Position numbers and translations under genes: made by a program
Shown: positions 54,574-63,902 of the stretch, one piece after another
Layout: every line of letters begins with the position of its first letter
Position numbering within the stretch: position 1 is the first letter of the stretch
The notes under the pieces: generated by a model
Databases searched by the model: none
What the model saw: only the letters and a program-made list of their open reading frames with translations
Told to the model about the DNA's origin: nothing
Assembly (NCBI GenBank): GCA_963723205.1
Contig: CAVRQC010000047.1
Location: 272,160 to 336,159 of the forward strand
Length of the DNA: 64,000 nt
DNA from: CAVQBP01 sp963723205
Lineage (GTDB): Bacteria; Bacteroidota; Ignavibacteria; Ignavibacteriales; Ignavibacteriaceae
Direction: 5' to 3'

Positions 54574-55674
54574 ATGCTAAGAAATCAATTTAATGATCTA
54601 ATTAATATATTAAGATACAACAGATCCGAAATAACGTATAGAAAGCATATTAAAAAAATATATAATCATTTAAAAATCGATAGTAGTTCGATTGATAAAA
54701 ATCTGGTGTCGGAGCATAAAAAATACTGGAATCAGGTTGCAAAAAATGTAAATGAAAAATGGTTTATCGTATACAGTTACATTACAGCAAATCCTGATAT
54801 TCGTTATGTCCCCGAAAATATTTATCATAATATAATAGAAGAAAAATTAAATAACAGGAAAGTTGCGTATGCTTACCGTGATAAAAATTTCTATGAAATA
54901 TACTATGATAATAAAGCAATTTTCCCGGATTGCATACTAAGAAATATTGATGGTTTTTTTTATGCCGATGATTATAAATTCCTAAATCTGGATGAGAATT
55001 CATTTTTAAATTTATTGAGTAATTATAAAAACGTACTAATCAAACCATCACTGGAATCGGGAAGCAGTAAGAAAATAGAGCTGTTTAAAAAAGCAGACAG
55101 AAAATTCTTTAATAAGCAAAATGAACTGCTTACTTTACAATATTTAAATAAAAATTACAGGGGAAACTTCCTGATTCAGGATTATATTAAACAGCATAAA
55201 TATTTTTCACAATTTAATCCATCTTCAGTAAATACTATAAGAATTTTCACATACAGATCCGTTATAAATGACGAGATAAAAGTATTACACACTGTATTAC
55301 GAATTGGGAAAAAAGGAAATTTTGTTGACGATCAATTCTTTGGGGGAATTGCTTGTAAAATAAACGATGATCATCTGCTTTATAATTATGCGACAGACAA
55401 ATTTGGAAATAAATATTATGAATCAAACGGTATTAAGTTTTCAGAAGTATCCGAAGTTCCGATGATTGATGAAATGAAGAATTTATCTGTAATTATTGCT
55501 AAAAAAAATATTCATTCAAGGCTAATGGGCTTTGATTTTTCTGTTGATGCACTGAACAATGTAAAATTAATTGAAGTAAATAATCAGTATGCTGGAATAA
55601 ACTTTTTCCAAATGAACTCATCACCCGTATTCGGTGAATATACGGATGAAATTATAGAATTCTGTAAAAGTTAG
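54574..55674 (+). CDS. Sugar-transfer-associated ATP-grasp protein
   Basis: 366 residues. The C-terminal two thirds form an ATP-grasp fold: a lysine/serine strand VLIKPSLESGSSKKIELF near 153, FLIQDYIKQHKYFSQFNPSS near 206, VNTIRIFTYRS, and LMGFDFSVDALNNVKLIEVN near 325 with the metal-binding E/N pair. This pattern is the ATPgrasp_ST family, found in polysaccharide loci. Members probably ligate an amino acid or other amine to a sugar carboxylate. With a uronate precursor enzyme next door, amidation of a uronic acid is a fair guess. Confidence 0.82.
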   Translation: MLRNQFNDLINILRYNRSEITYRKHIKKIYNHLKIDSSSIDKNLVSEHKKYWNQVAKNVNEKWFIVYSYITANPDIRYVPENIYHNIIEEKLNNRKVAYAYRDKNFYEIYYDNKAIFPDCILRNIDGFFYADDYKFLNLDENSFLNLLSNYKNVLIKPSLESGSSKKIELFKKADRKFFNKQNELLTLQYLNKNYRGNFLIQDYIKQHKYFSQFNPSSVNTIRIFTYRSVINDEIKVLHTVLRIGKKGNFVDDQFFGGIACKINDDHLLYNYATDKFGNKYYESNGIKFSEVSEVPMIDEMKNLSVIIAKKNIHSRLMGFDFSVDALNNVKLIEVNNQYAGINFFQMNSSPVFGEYTDEIIEFCKS

Positions 55675-55745
55675 GATATTCATCCCCTGTAGTGATTTCC
55701 ATTAGTATTGAGTAAAAAAATCTAAAACCTTAAAAGGTATTAAAT

Positions 55746-57056
55746 ATGAACATTGCAATTTTCGGACTTGGATATGTTGGTTGCGTTGGACTTGGATGTC
55801 TGGCAGATGAAGGTCACAATATGATTGGTGTTGATGTTGAAAAAAACAAGGTTGATCTGATTAATAATGGTAAGGCCACTATCGTTGAAAAAGACATTGA
55901 TGAATTAATTCAAAAAAATTTTAAAAATAACAAAATAAAGGCAACTACAAATAGTACGGAGGCTATAGAAAATTCGCAGGCAGCAATTATCTGTGTTGGT
56001 ACACCTAATGATAAAAACGGACATCTTGATATGTCGCATATATATGGTGTAGCACGGGAAATAGGAAATTCTTTAAAAAATAAAAACGAATTTTACACAA
56101 TTGCAATAAGAAGTACGGTTATGCCCGGAACGAATCAAAAAGTAACTGAAATAATTGCAGAAACAAGCGGGAAAAATGAAAATAAAGATTTCGGAGTAGT
56201 GTCAAATCCGGAATTTCTCAGGGAAGGAAGCGCTGTTAGCGATTTTCGGAATCCTCCTTTCACTACCTTGGCATCTGAATCCCAAAAAGCACTTGAAGTA
56301 ATGAAGCAGGTATATAATTCTATAAACAGCGAAATAATTATTTCTGATATAGGGGCTGCTGAATTAATTAAATTTATTAATAACTCCTTCCATGGATTAA
56401 AAGTAGTGTTTGCCAATGAAGTGGGTCGAATATGCAAAGCGTTAGATGTAGATAGCAAGAGTGTTATGGAATTGTTCATTAAAGATAAAATCCTGAATAT
56501 TTCATCATATTATTTTAAACCGGGATTTGCATATGGTGGATCATGTTTACCAAAGGATTTGAAAGCATTAAATTCTATTGCACATGATAAATATATAAAA
56601 GTACCGGTCTTGGCTTCAATAAGTGAAAGCAACCAGAATCATATTGAATATGCGTTAGAATTAATTATGAGTAAGAATAAAAAGAAAATCGGTTTCTATG
56701 GTATCTCTTTTAAAGCCGGTACGGATGATCTGAGATTCAGCCCTGCACTGGAATTAGTGGAGAGGCTACTCGGTAAAGGTTTTGAAATAAAAATTTATGA
56801 TGAGAATGTTCATATTTCCAGGTTGACCGGTAAAAATAAAGATTTTATTTTCAATAAACTTCCGCATATTAATGAAATTTTAATTGAAGATTTCGAAGAT
56901 TTTTCTAATTCCATCGAAATTTTAGTTATAGTAAATAATGATAAAGAAGCAGAGATATTTACAAAAGGTGTTATGAATCAAAAATATATTATTGATTTAG
57001 CCGGAATAACTGAAAATTTTCATCCTCTCCGGAATTACGAAGGAATTTGCTGGTAA
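55746..57056 (+). CDS. algD: GDP-mannose 6-dehydrogenase (AlgD-like)
   Basis: 436 residues, the same length as Pseudomonas AlgD. NAD site GLGYVGCVGLGCLADEGH (7-24), the family NPEFLREGSAVSDFRNPP near 154-171, and NNSFHGLKVVFANEVGRIC near 212-230. The catalytic cysteine, in FAYGGSCLPKDLKAL at about 267, aligns with AlgD Cys268. GSCLPKD rather than GSCFPKD, plus the NNSFHGLKV segment, favours GDP-mannose over UDP-glucose as substrate. Product: GDP-mannuronate, the precursor of alginate-like polymers. Confidence in the dehydrogenase family is very high, in the substrate moderate. Confidence 0.88.
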   Translation: MNIAIFGLGYVGCVGLGCLADEGHNMIGVDVEKNKVDLINNGKATIVEKDIDELIQKNFKNNKIKATTNSTEAIENSQAAIICVGTPNDKNGHLDMSHIYGVAREIGNSLKNKNEFYTIAIRSTVMPGTNQKVTEIIAETSGKNENKDFGVVSNPEFLREGSAVSDFRNPPFTTLASESQKALEVMKQVYNSINSEIIISDIGAAELIKFINNSFHGLKVVFANEVGRICKALDVDSKSVMELFIKDKILNISSYYFKPGFAYGGSCLPKDLKALNSIAHDKYIKVPVLASISESNQNHIEYALELIMSKNKKKIGFYGISFKAGTDDLRFSPALELVERLLGKGFEIKIYDENVHISRLTGKNKDFIFNKLPHINEILIEDFEDFSNSIEILVIVNNDKEAEIFTKGVMNQKYIIDLAGITENFHPLRNYEGICW

Positions 57057-57068
57057 AAAATCTTTTTT

Positions 57069-58127
57069 ATGGAAAATGAAATAATTTATGTGCAATGGAC
57101 AAATGGAGTTGGAGGCCTTGAAAAGATATCCCAGGCCTACGAAATAAAATTTGCTCATATGCATCCTTTGGTAGCCCCTCTTAGATACTCGGATAAAGGA
57201 ATTGAGTATAATAATCTGTTCAAATTTAAAAACCATGATAAATTATTCTTTACATTTGAATATTTCTTATTTGTAAAAAAGAATAATTCGAAGATCTTTC
57301 ATTTACAATATGTAAGTGCATTAATTTTATTATTAACATATTTAGCCGGTGCCAAAAAAATATTATATCATTTTCATGGAACGAAATTCTCTGATAGTCT
57401 TTTTACTAGAATTGTCTGGAAAATACTTTATCCAAAAATAATAATAATAGCAAATTCAATTCATACAAAGAATACCATCGTTATAAAACTTAAAATTAAG
57501 AAAGATATTAATATTATTCCGAACCTTATAAATGATACGGAATTTAATTATAACAAGAGATATTATGATACGGGTGACAAATTTATTATCACTTATGCAG
57601 GAAGATTTTCAAAAGGGAAAAATTTAAATTTATTGTTAGAAGTTGTTGATTATCTTAATAAATCAGATAAATGTGAGAATTTGGAATTCAGACTTTATGG
57701 AGAAGGGCCCAAAAAAAATCAAATAAAAGAAAAAATTGACGAATTATCACTGAACAATATCATTAAATTGTTTCCCTTTTCAGAAAATATTAATAATATA
57801 TATCATAACAGTAATTTATTTTTATTTCTTTCGCTATATGAATCATTCGGAAACGTAGTTGCCGAAGCATTATTAACGGGCCTGCCGGTAATCTGTTACA
57901 GGATCCCTGCTTTAACCGAATTTATAAATGATGATGTTTTCTTTATAAATAAATTAGATCCTGAAATAATATCAGGTAAAATTTTATTCTTCATAGACAA
58001 TTATTCCAGTATAAATAACAGACTTGAAATAGTTAGTAGAGAAGTAGCGAGATATTTGAATAACAAAAGGATCGTTAATGAACTTCAAAAACTCTATTCT
58101 GTTTTAGGATATAAATATGGAGCTTAG
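57069..58127 (+). CDS. Family 4 glycosyltransferase
   Basis: 352 residues, GT-B. The N-terminal half has YVQWTNGVGGLEKISQ at the start and ILYHFHGTKFSDSLF near 98. The donor half has ITYAGRFSKGKNLNLLLEVV near 172, LRLYGEGPKKNQI-type strand near 210, and LFLSLYESFGNVVAEALLTG near 255, with the ESFGNVVAE (EX7E) motif, then PVICYRIPALTEF. Intact. Its last 11 bases overlap the deacetylase gene, so the two are coupled. Confidence 0.88.
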   Translation: MENEIIYVQWTNGVGGLEKISQAYEIKFAHMHPLVAPLRYSDKGIEYNNLFKFKNHDKLFFTFEYFLFVKKNNSKIFHLQYVSALILLLTYLAGAKKILYHFHGTKFSDSLFTRIVWKILYPKIIIIANSIHTKNTIVIKLKIKKDINIIPNLINDTEFNYNKRYYDTGDKFIITYAGRFSKGKNLNLLLEVVDYLNKSDKCENLEFRLYGEGPKKNQIKEKIDELSLNNIIKLFPFSENINNIYHNSNLFLFLSLYESFGNVVAEALLTGLPVICYRIPALTEFINDDVFFINKLDPEIISGKILFFIDNYSSINNRLEIVSREVARYLNNKRIVNELQKLYSVLGYKYGA

Positions 58128-59223
58128 CGCAGTTCCGGTATTTTATTACCATTCTATAAAATATAAAAGGAAATGTAATTGGGTCCATCCTTATGTTACA
58201 CTCGAACTTGAAAATTTCTACAGACATTTGAAATTTTTTGAATCAATAAAACTTACCACACATTATTTCGATGATCTTTATTTACATCTTTCCGGTAAGA
58301 GAAAGCTTAAACTTAAATCAATATTATTAACTTTTGATGACGGGTATCTTGATAATTATACATTTGTGTTTCCGTTATTAAAAAAATATAAATTGAAAGC
58401 AACGTTCTGGGTGAATCCCGATTTTATTGATGGTAATGACTTTAGAATAAGACCCACACTGGAAGATTACTGGGACAATAAAATATCTTTAGATGACTTA
58501 AACGAGATGGACGGTTTTGTTAATTGGGAAGAAATGAAATTAATGGAAAAATCCGGTTACGTGGATATACAATCTCATACATTTACACATGCAAGATATC
58601 CCATATCCGATAAAATTGTTGATTTTGTTAATCCATCCACAAAGATAGATTGGCTTTACTGGAATTTATATCCTAAAGATAAACCTTTTTTCTTAACAGA
58701 ACCACATTATAAAATTCCGCTCGGTTATCCTATATATGAATCACAAAAAGGAAACATTGCTATAAAATATGAGGAAGATGGAAAACTGACTTCACAACTA
58801 ACAGAATATGTTGCACAAAAAGGCGGGGAGAAGTTTTTTAGCACTTTGGATTGGAAGAGAGAGCTTTATACCTTCACTGAAAAGATAAAGAAAATTGATA
58901 ACATTTTTTATAAAAGAGAGACTAACACAGAATATATTAATAGAATTCGATATGAACTTTCGGAATCCAAATTTATTATTGAGAAAAAGCTTAATAAAAA
59001 AGTAAATTACGTTTGCTGGCCATACGGCGGGTGGAATGAAACAACAATTAAATTATCCGATGATTGCGGGTATATTCTAAATACAGCAAAAGGACAAAAA
59101 AATATTTTCAGGAAAGAAAAATCGAACAGGGTTGACAGGTTTTCCCTGGATAATCCCAAATATCAAAATTATTTATTCGGTTTATATGGTGCATTTAAAT
59201 TACTGGAGTATAAAATAAAATGA
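58117..59223 (+). CDS. Polysaccharide deacetylase (NodB-type)
   Basis: 368 residues with the carbohydrate esterase 4 motifs: TFDDGY near 70-75 (the metal-binding DD), SHTFTHARYP near 151-160 (the two histidines), and VCWPYGGWNE near 302-311. It has insertions after motif 2 compared with standard NodB domains. No signal peptide, so it probably works in the cytoplasm or on lipid-linked units at the membrane. It removes N-acetyl groups from an amino sugar of the repeat unit, in keeping with WecB downstream. It overlaps the previous gene by 11 bases and the next by four. Confidence 0.87.
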   Translation: MELSAVPVFYYHSIKYKRKCNWVHPYVTLELENFYRHLKFFESIKLTTHYFDDLYLHLSGKRKLKLKSILLTFDDGYLDNYTFVFPLLKKYKLKATFWVNPDFIDGNDFRIRPTLEDYWDNKISLDDLNEMDGFVNWEEMKLMEKSGYVDIQSHTFTHARYPISDKIVDFVNPSTKIDWLYWNLYPKDKPFFLTEPHYKIPLGYPIYESQKGNIAIKYEEDGKLTSQLTEYVAQKGGEKFFSTLDWKRELYTFTEKIKKIDNIFYKRETNTEYINRIRYELSESKFIIEKKLNKKVNYVCWPYGGWNETTIKLSDDCGYILNTAKGQKNIFRKEKSNRVDRFSLDNPKYQNYLFGLYGAFKLLEYKIK

Positions 59224-60575
59224 AAAACTTTATATCTGAAAAAGCTGGAATATTCCTGCTGGATAAAATGAAAAATACCAGGGTAAAGTATTATCTGGAA
59301 CTATACAAAAGTTCATTGTACTGGTCTAAAGATAAAATAGAGTCATACCAGGTTAAAAGAATCCATGAACTTCTCGAATATGCATACGATAGTTCACCAT
59401 TCTATAAAAAAAGATTTAATGATGCAGGTTTTAATTATGAAAAATTCAGGTATCTGGATCAATTAAAAAATATTCCGCCCCTTACAAGGAAAGATATTCA
59501 GGAAAATTTAAACAATATTGTCTCTAGATATTTTGATTTAGAGAAATGTAAGAAAGGTTCCTCCAGTGGATCCTCAGGTCACCCTGTTATTTATTATCAT
59601 GATAGTGATGATTTTTCAGCCAGCAGGGCTGCTGGTATATTCTCTAAAATTCTGGGTGGTTATAAATTAGGGGATAAATGGCTGAACATCTGGGGGAATC
59701 CTACAGCCGTAAATATTGAATGGAAAAAATTAAATTCACGGATCTCAAAAATAATATTTAACGAATGTAGGTTTCCGGCATATAAACTAAGTACTGAAAA
59801 AACATTTAAAAAACTGGCAAAACTCGTTTTGACTAAAAAACCAGAGTTTATATACGGATATACAAATGCGATCTTTTTACTTTCGGATTATATAAGAAAA
59901 AATTCTATTAAAATTGATTTTATCCGGGGAGTATTTACTACTGCCGAAAACCTACATAGTTATCAGAGAATAAATATCGGGAAATATCTGGGAAAAGTAT
60001 ACGATCAATATGGCAGTAGTGAGATAAATGGTATTGCTGCTGAAACATTATATAATGAAGCATATTATATTATAGCCCCTCATGTATTTGTGGAATACGG
60101 AGACATTGTTGACAAGGAGGTAGGAACCAGGAAACTTATGATAACCGGTTTTGATAATAAAGTTTTGCCGTTTATTCGTTATGAAAACGGTGATCTGGGA
60201 GTTCCTTATGAAAATAAGAGCAATCCTGATATAAATTATCCGGAGATGAAATCTGTAGAAGGACGGGTTTCGGACATTATTCGTCTTCCCGGTGGAGGCA
60301 GTCTGGTGGTCCCCAGCTTTTTCGGAAGCAGAATGTTAAAAAATGTGAATGGCATAACGCGATATCAGATAGTTAAAAGAACTGAAAATAAAATAGAAAT
60401 TAATCTTCTGACAAATGATGATTTTAAAGATGTATACAAAGGTTTAATTTTTAGTACTCTTGATGAATACATTCCATCAGAGTTAAAATATGAATTAGTA
60501 TTTAACCAGCAGGTAATTACATCAGAAAATAATAAATTTAAGTTATTTGTTGATATGACTGCGAAAAAAAAATAA
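59220..60575 (+). CDS. CapK-like adenylate-forming protein
   Basis: 451 residues, similar to phenylacetate-CoA ligase and capsule protein CapK. FYKKRFNDAGFNYEKF near 60, LTRKDIQENLNN near 89, the ATP loop KGSSSGSSGHPV near 113-123, YDQYGSSEINGIAAE near 261-275, and FIRYENGDLG near 320. It makes an acyl- or aminoacyl-adenylate, but the thiol acceptor is unclear. Homologues in capsule loci probably decorate sugars with amide- or ester-linked groups. It starts ATGA, sharing four bases with the deacetylase gene. Substrate unknown. Confidence 0.85.
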   Translation: MKNFISEKAGIFLLDKMKNTRVKYYLELYKSSLYWSKDKIESYQVKRIHELLEYAYDSSPFYKKRFNDAGFNYEKFRYLDQLKNIPPLTRKDIQENLNNIVSRYFDLEKCKKGSSSGSSGHPVIYYHDSDDFSASRAAGIFSKILGGYKLGDKWLNIWGNPTAVNIEWKKLNSRISKIIFNECRFPAYKLSTEKTFKKLAKLVLTKKPEFIYGYTNAIFLLSDYIRKNSIKIDFIRGVFTTAENLHSYQRINIGKYLGKVYDQYGSSEINGIAAETLYNEAYYIIAPHVFVEYGDIVDKEVGTRKLMITGFDNKVLPFIRYENGDLGVPYENKSNPDINYPEMKSVEGRVSDIIRLPGGGSLVVPSFFGSRMLKNVNGITRYQIVKRTENKIEINLLTNDDFKDVYKGLIFSTLDEYIPSELKYELVFNQQVITSENNKFKLFVDMTAKKK

Positions 60576-61555
60576 TGAAAATTTTACATGTAGCTGCAAA
60601 TTTACCTTCAAAGGAAAAACCATTCCGTCAACCATTTATAAGATCGCAAATCGATTCTCTGGTTAAAGAAGGTGTAGAAACTGGTATTTATGAGATTATG
60701 GGAGCTCATTCCAGATTATATTATGTCTCAGCTGTAAGAGCGATAAAAAAAATAGTTAAAGAAAAGAGATATGATATTATCCATGCACACTACAGCTATT
60801 GTGGATTGGCCTCATTTTATGCCGGAACTGGAAAACCTGTAGTTCTTTCCCTCATGGGGAGCGATCTAATGGGAGTTACAGATAAAAACGGTAAAATAAA
60901 ATTCAGAGGAAGAATTGATAGAGGTATAACCCAATTTGCTGCAAATAGGGTAAATCATATTGTAGTTAAATCAAAAAAAATGAAAAATGAATTACTAACT
61001 AAAACTCCTATCTCAGTTATTCCGAATGGAGTGAACATTGAATTTTTCAAACCTATCGAGATTTCAGCCACTAGAAAAGAATTGGGATATAACAATAAAG
61101 AATTTATTATATTATTTCTCGGAAATAATACAGATCCTAATAAAAACTTTGGTCTTGCAAAAAAAGCTTCAGGAATTTTCAAAAATTTTGTTAAAAACTG
61201 TAAGATACAATTGATAAATCCATATGGTGTGGATCAAATGTTGGTTAATAAGTATATGAACATTGCGGATGTTTTGGTACTTACTTCATATTATGAAGGA
61301 TCACCAAATGTTATTAAAGAAGCTATGGCCTGCAATTTACCTATTATTTCAGTCAATGTAGGAGATGTAAAGGAAGTGATTAATGAAACAAAAAATTGCT
61401 TTTTAGTATCATATTCTGAAAATGAAATAGCTGAAAAAATGAAAATCATATATGACAACCGAACCAGAAGTAATGGAAGGGAGAAGATACAGCATTTAAG
61501 GACTGATGTTATTGCAAAAAAAATTATTGAAGTTTACAAGTCTTTATTAAATTAA
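60575..61555 (+). CDS. Family 4 glycosyltransferase
   Basis: 326 residues, GT-B. It opens KILHVAANLPSKEKPFRQPF and has DIIHAHYSYCGLASFYAGTG near 67, VVLSLMGSDLMG near 90, and IVVKSKKMKNELL near 130. The donor half has SVIPNGVNIEFFKP near 147, ILFLGNNTDPNKNF near 175 and LTSYYEGSPNVIKEAMACNL near 239 (EX7E motif EGSPNVIKE). Intact. Its start overlaps the end of the CapK-like gene by one base. Sugar and linkage unknown. Confidence 0.88.
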   Translation: MKILHVAANLPSKEKPFRQPFIRSQIDSLVKEGVETGIYEIMGAHSRLYYVSAVRAIKKIVKEKRYDIIHAHYSYCGLASFYAGTGKPVVLSLMGSDLMGVTDKNGKIKFRGRIDRGITQFAANRVNHIVVKSKKMKNELLTKTPISVIPNGVNIEFFKPIEISATRKELGYNNKEFIILFLGNNTDPNKNFGLAKKASGIFKNFVKNCKIQLINPYGVDQMLVNKYMNIADVLVLTSYYEGSPNVIKEAMACNLPIISVNVGDVKEVINETKNCFLVSYSENEIAEKMKIIYDNRTRSNGREKIQHLRTDVIAKKIIEVYKSLLN

Positions 61556-61560
61556 ACATT

Positions 61561-62007
61561 ATGAAAAAAACAGTTTGGTTTGACTTAGATAACTCTCCGC
61601 ATGTTCCCTTATTTAAACCTGTTTTAAGAGAATTGGATAAAAGAGAGTCGAACTATATCATTACTTCAAGAAAATTTGCTCAGACTGAAGAATTATTAAA
61701 ACTTTGGGAAATTCCCCATCACTTAATTGGTAAACATGGTGGAAAAAATAAATTTAAAAAAATAATAAATCTTTTTACCAGATCATCTCAATTAAAAAAA
61801 TTTCTACATGGCAGAAATAATTTGTTGGCTATTAGCCATGGTTCCAGAACCCAACTTGTCGCAGCATGGCGTTTAGATATAAAATCAATTCTAATGATGG
61901 ATTATGAGTACACGGAATCAAAAATCTTTAATTATTTATCATCATCATTATTGATCCCTAAATATATTCCGGATGAACGTTTAAGATCTGTAGGTATTAA
62001 ATCTTAA
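61561..62007 (+). pseudogene. DUF354 protein, N-terminal part (frameshifted)
   Basis: 148 residues of the DUF354 family, a GT-B-like fold found in polysaccharide loci: TVWFDLDNSPHVPLFKPVLR at the start, IGKHGGKNKFKKI near 58, AISHGSRTQLVAAW near 89 and MMDYEYTESKIFNY near 111. An extra T near 62002-62005 stops the frame. Translation in the next frame continues NKVIRYNGFKEELYLRDFIP until a second shift near 62089-62099. Confidence 0.78.
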
Positions 62008-62099
62008 TAAAGTTATTCGTTATAATGGATTTAAAGAAGAATTGTATCTAAGGGATTTTATTCCTGACCCTGATTTTAGAAGTTCTATTAAATATATCT

Positions 62100-62591
62100 G
62101 AAAACCAAATTCTGATTGTTATTCGACCACCCAGTATTGTGGGTAACTATCATGAGGAAAAAAGTGAATCTTTATTAATCGAGGCTATTAATTATTTCTC
62201 ACAGAACATTAATTCGATTGTATTAGTAGTAAACAGGACTGAAAAAGAAAAAAAATTAATTGAAAATAAAATTACTAAAAAAGAAAATATTAAGTTTTTA
62301 AGTAAAGCTGTCGATGGACTACAATTGTTGTTTGCAGCAGATATTTCAGTATCAGGTGGTGGAACTATGAATAGGGAAGCAGCATTGCTTGGAACAAAAG
62401 CCTACAGCATATTTACAGGGCGGAGGCCCTATCTTGATGAATATTTACAGGAGGCAGGAAAACTTAAATTTATTGAAAACATTGGCGAATTTGATAATAT
62501 TCCAATAGAAAGAGATCAAAGTAAATTGCTGCCTATCTTTAATAATAATTTAGTTTCAGAAATAACAGATATTATAACTGATTATAAATGA
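62100..62591 (+). pseudogene. DUF354 protein, C-terminal part
   Basis: The frame after the second shift reads ENQILIVIRPPSIVGNYHEE, then FAADISVSGGGTMNREAALL, the family's donor-binding strand and glycine loop, and LGTKAYSIFTGRRPYLDEYL. The first ATG is at 62139, giving 150 residues. The complete gene would span 61561-62591, about 343 residues and normal for the family. Two single-base shifts within 100 bases keep it from being made as is. Confidence 0.78.
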
Positions 62592-62809
62592 AACAATATA
62601 ATTCTTTATTTTATTTTGCTCCACATGAAATTATTTATAATTTTTTAAAAATTAACTTATAAAAATTATACCGCCTGAGTTTCAAATTTCTTAATCTTAA
62701 AGGTATTAACTTTTTTTTGCAATCTTCCCTGACATTAATTAACAATTTAGCGAAAATAGTATATACGATTAGCTACATCTACTTGAAAAAATTTTATTCT
62801 TTATCCTAA

Positions 62810-63880
62810 ATGAAAAAAGTATTAACAGTAATAGGTGCCAGACCTCAGTTTATAAAGTGTGCCCCTGTTTCCCGGTTATTAAGGGAAAAAGTTGTGGAAA
62901 TTTTAGTTCATTCGGGACAGCATTATGATAATAATATGTCTAAGATTTTTTTTGAACAGCTGGATATTCCACAGCCGGACTATAATCTGAATGTTGGTTC
63001 TGCAAGTCACACTCAGCAGACAGCATCAATAATGGTTAAACTGGAAAAAGTAATTTTACAGAACAAACCCGATTTGGTAATAATTTACGGAGATACGAAC
63101 AGCACTCTGGCAGGTGCTTTAGTTACAGCTAAATTACATATCCCCTTGGCCCATATTGAGGCTGGTTTGAGAAGCTACAATAAAAAAATGCCGGAAGAAT
63201 TGAATAGAATTACCACCGATCATTTCTCTGACTTTTTATTTTGCCCAAGTGAAACGGCAGTTAATAATTTGAGGCTGGAAAGCATTCAAAAAAATGTTTT
63301 TATGACAGGGGATGTTATGAAAGACGCTGTATTAATAAATATAGAAAAAATTGAGCACCGGCAAATTCTTAAAAAATATAATCTTAATATAGATGAACCT
63401 TTTTATTTTCTTACCATACACAGACAGGAAAATACAGATGAGCTAAATAGATTTTACAATATAGTAGAAATATTGAAATCTGCTAACTATAAAGTTATTT
63501 TTTCAGTTCATCCAAGAACAAGAAAAATAATAAAGGAAAATAAAATTGTAATGCCACCTAATGTAATTTTGATCGAACCTGTCAATTACCTGGAAAGCTT
63601 ATCACTTCAAAAATCAGCTACTATTATGATTACCGACAGCGGCGGTATTCAAAAAGAATCATACTTTTTAAAGACACCATGCATTACTCTAAGAGATGAA
63701 ACCGAATGGGTAGAGACTGTTGCAGACGGTAAAAATGTTGTAACCGGAACCGATATAAATAAATTTAAGGAAGCCCAGGAAAGATTCTTAAATAATGAAA
63801 TTGAATTCGATTCGAATGGATTTTATGGAGATGGACATGCATCTGAAAAAATAGTAAAAATATTAACTGGTAATTTATGA
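62810..63880 (+). CDS. wecB: UDP-N-acetylglucosamine 2-epimerase (non-hydrolysing)
   Basis: 356 residues. TVIGARPQFIKCAPVSRLL (5-23), SGQHYDNNMSKIFFEQL near 39-55, YGDTNSTLAGAL near 98, IEAGLRSYNKKMPEELNRI near 119-137, HRQENTDELNRF near 202, and DSGGIQKESYFLKTPCITLR near 279 with the UDP-binding glycines. It makes UDP-ManNAc, which can be oxidised to UDP-ManNAcA. The 62592-62809 gap before it is AT-rich, so wecB may have its own promoter. Intact. Confidence 0.93.
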   Translation: MKKVLTVIGARPQFIKCAPVSRLLREKVVEILVHSGQHYDNNMSKIFFEQLDIPQPDYNLNVGSASHTQQTASIMVKLEKVILQNKPDLVIIYGDTNSTLAGALVTAKLHIPLAHIEAGLRSYNKKMPEELNRITTDHFSDFLFCPSETAVNNLRLESIQKNVFMTGDVMKDAVLINIEKIEHRQILKKYNLNIDEPFYFLTIHRQENTDELNRFYNIVEILKSANYKVIFSVHPRTRKIIKENKIVMPPNVILIEPVNYLESLSLQKSATIMITDSGGIQKESYFLKTPCITLRDETEWVETVADGKNVVTGTDINKFKEAQERFLNNEIEFDSNGFYGDGHASEKIVKILTGNL

Positions 63881-63902
63881 TTAAATATTAATAAATATAA
63901 TT

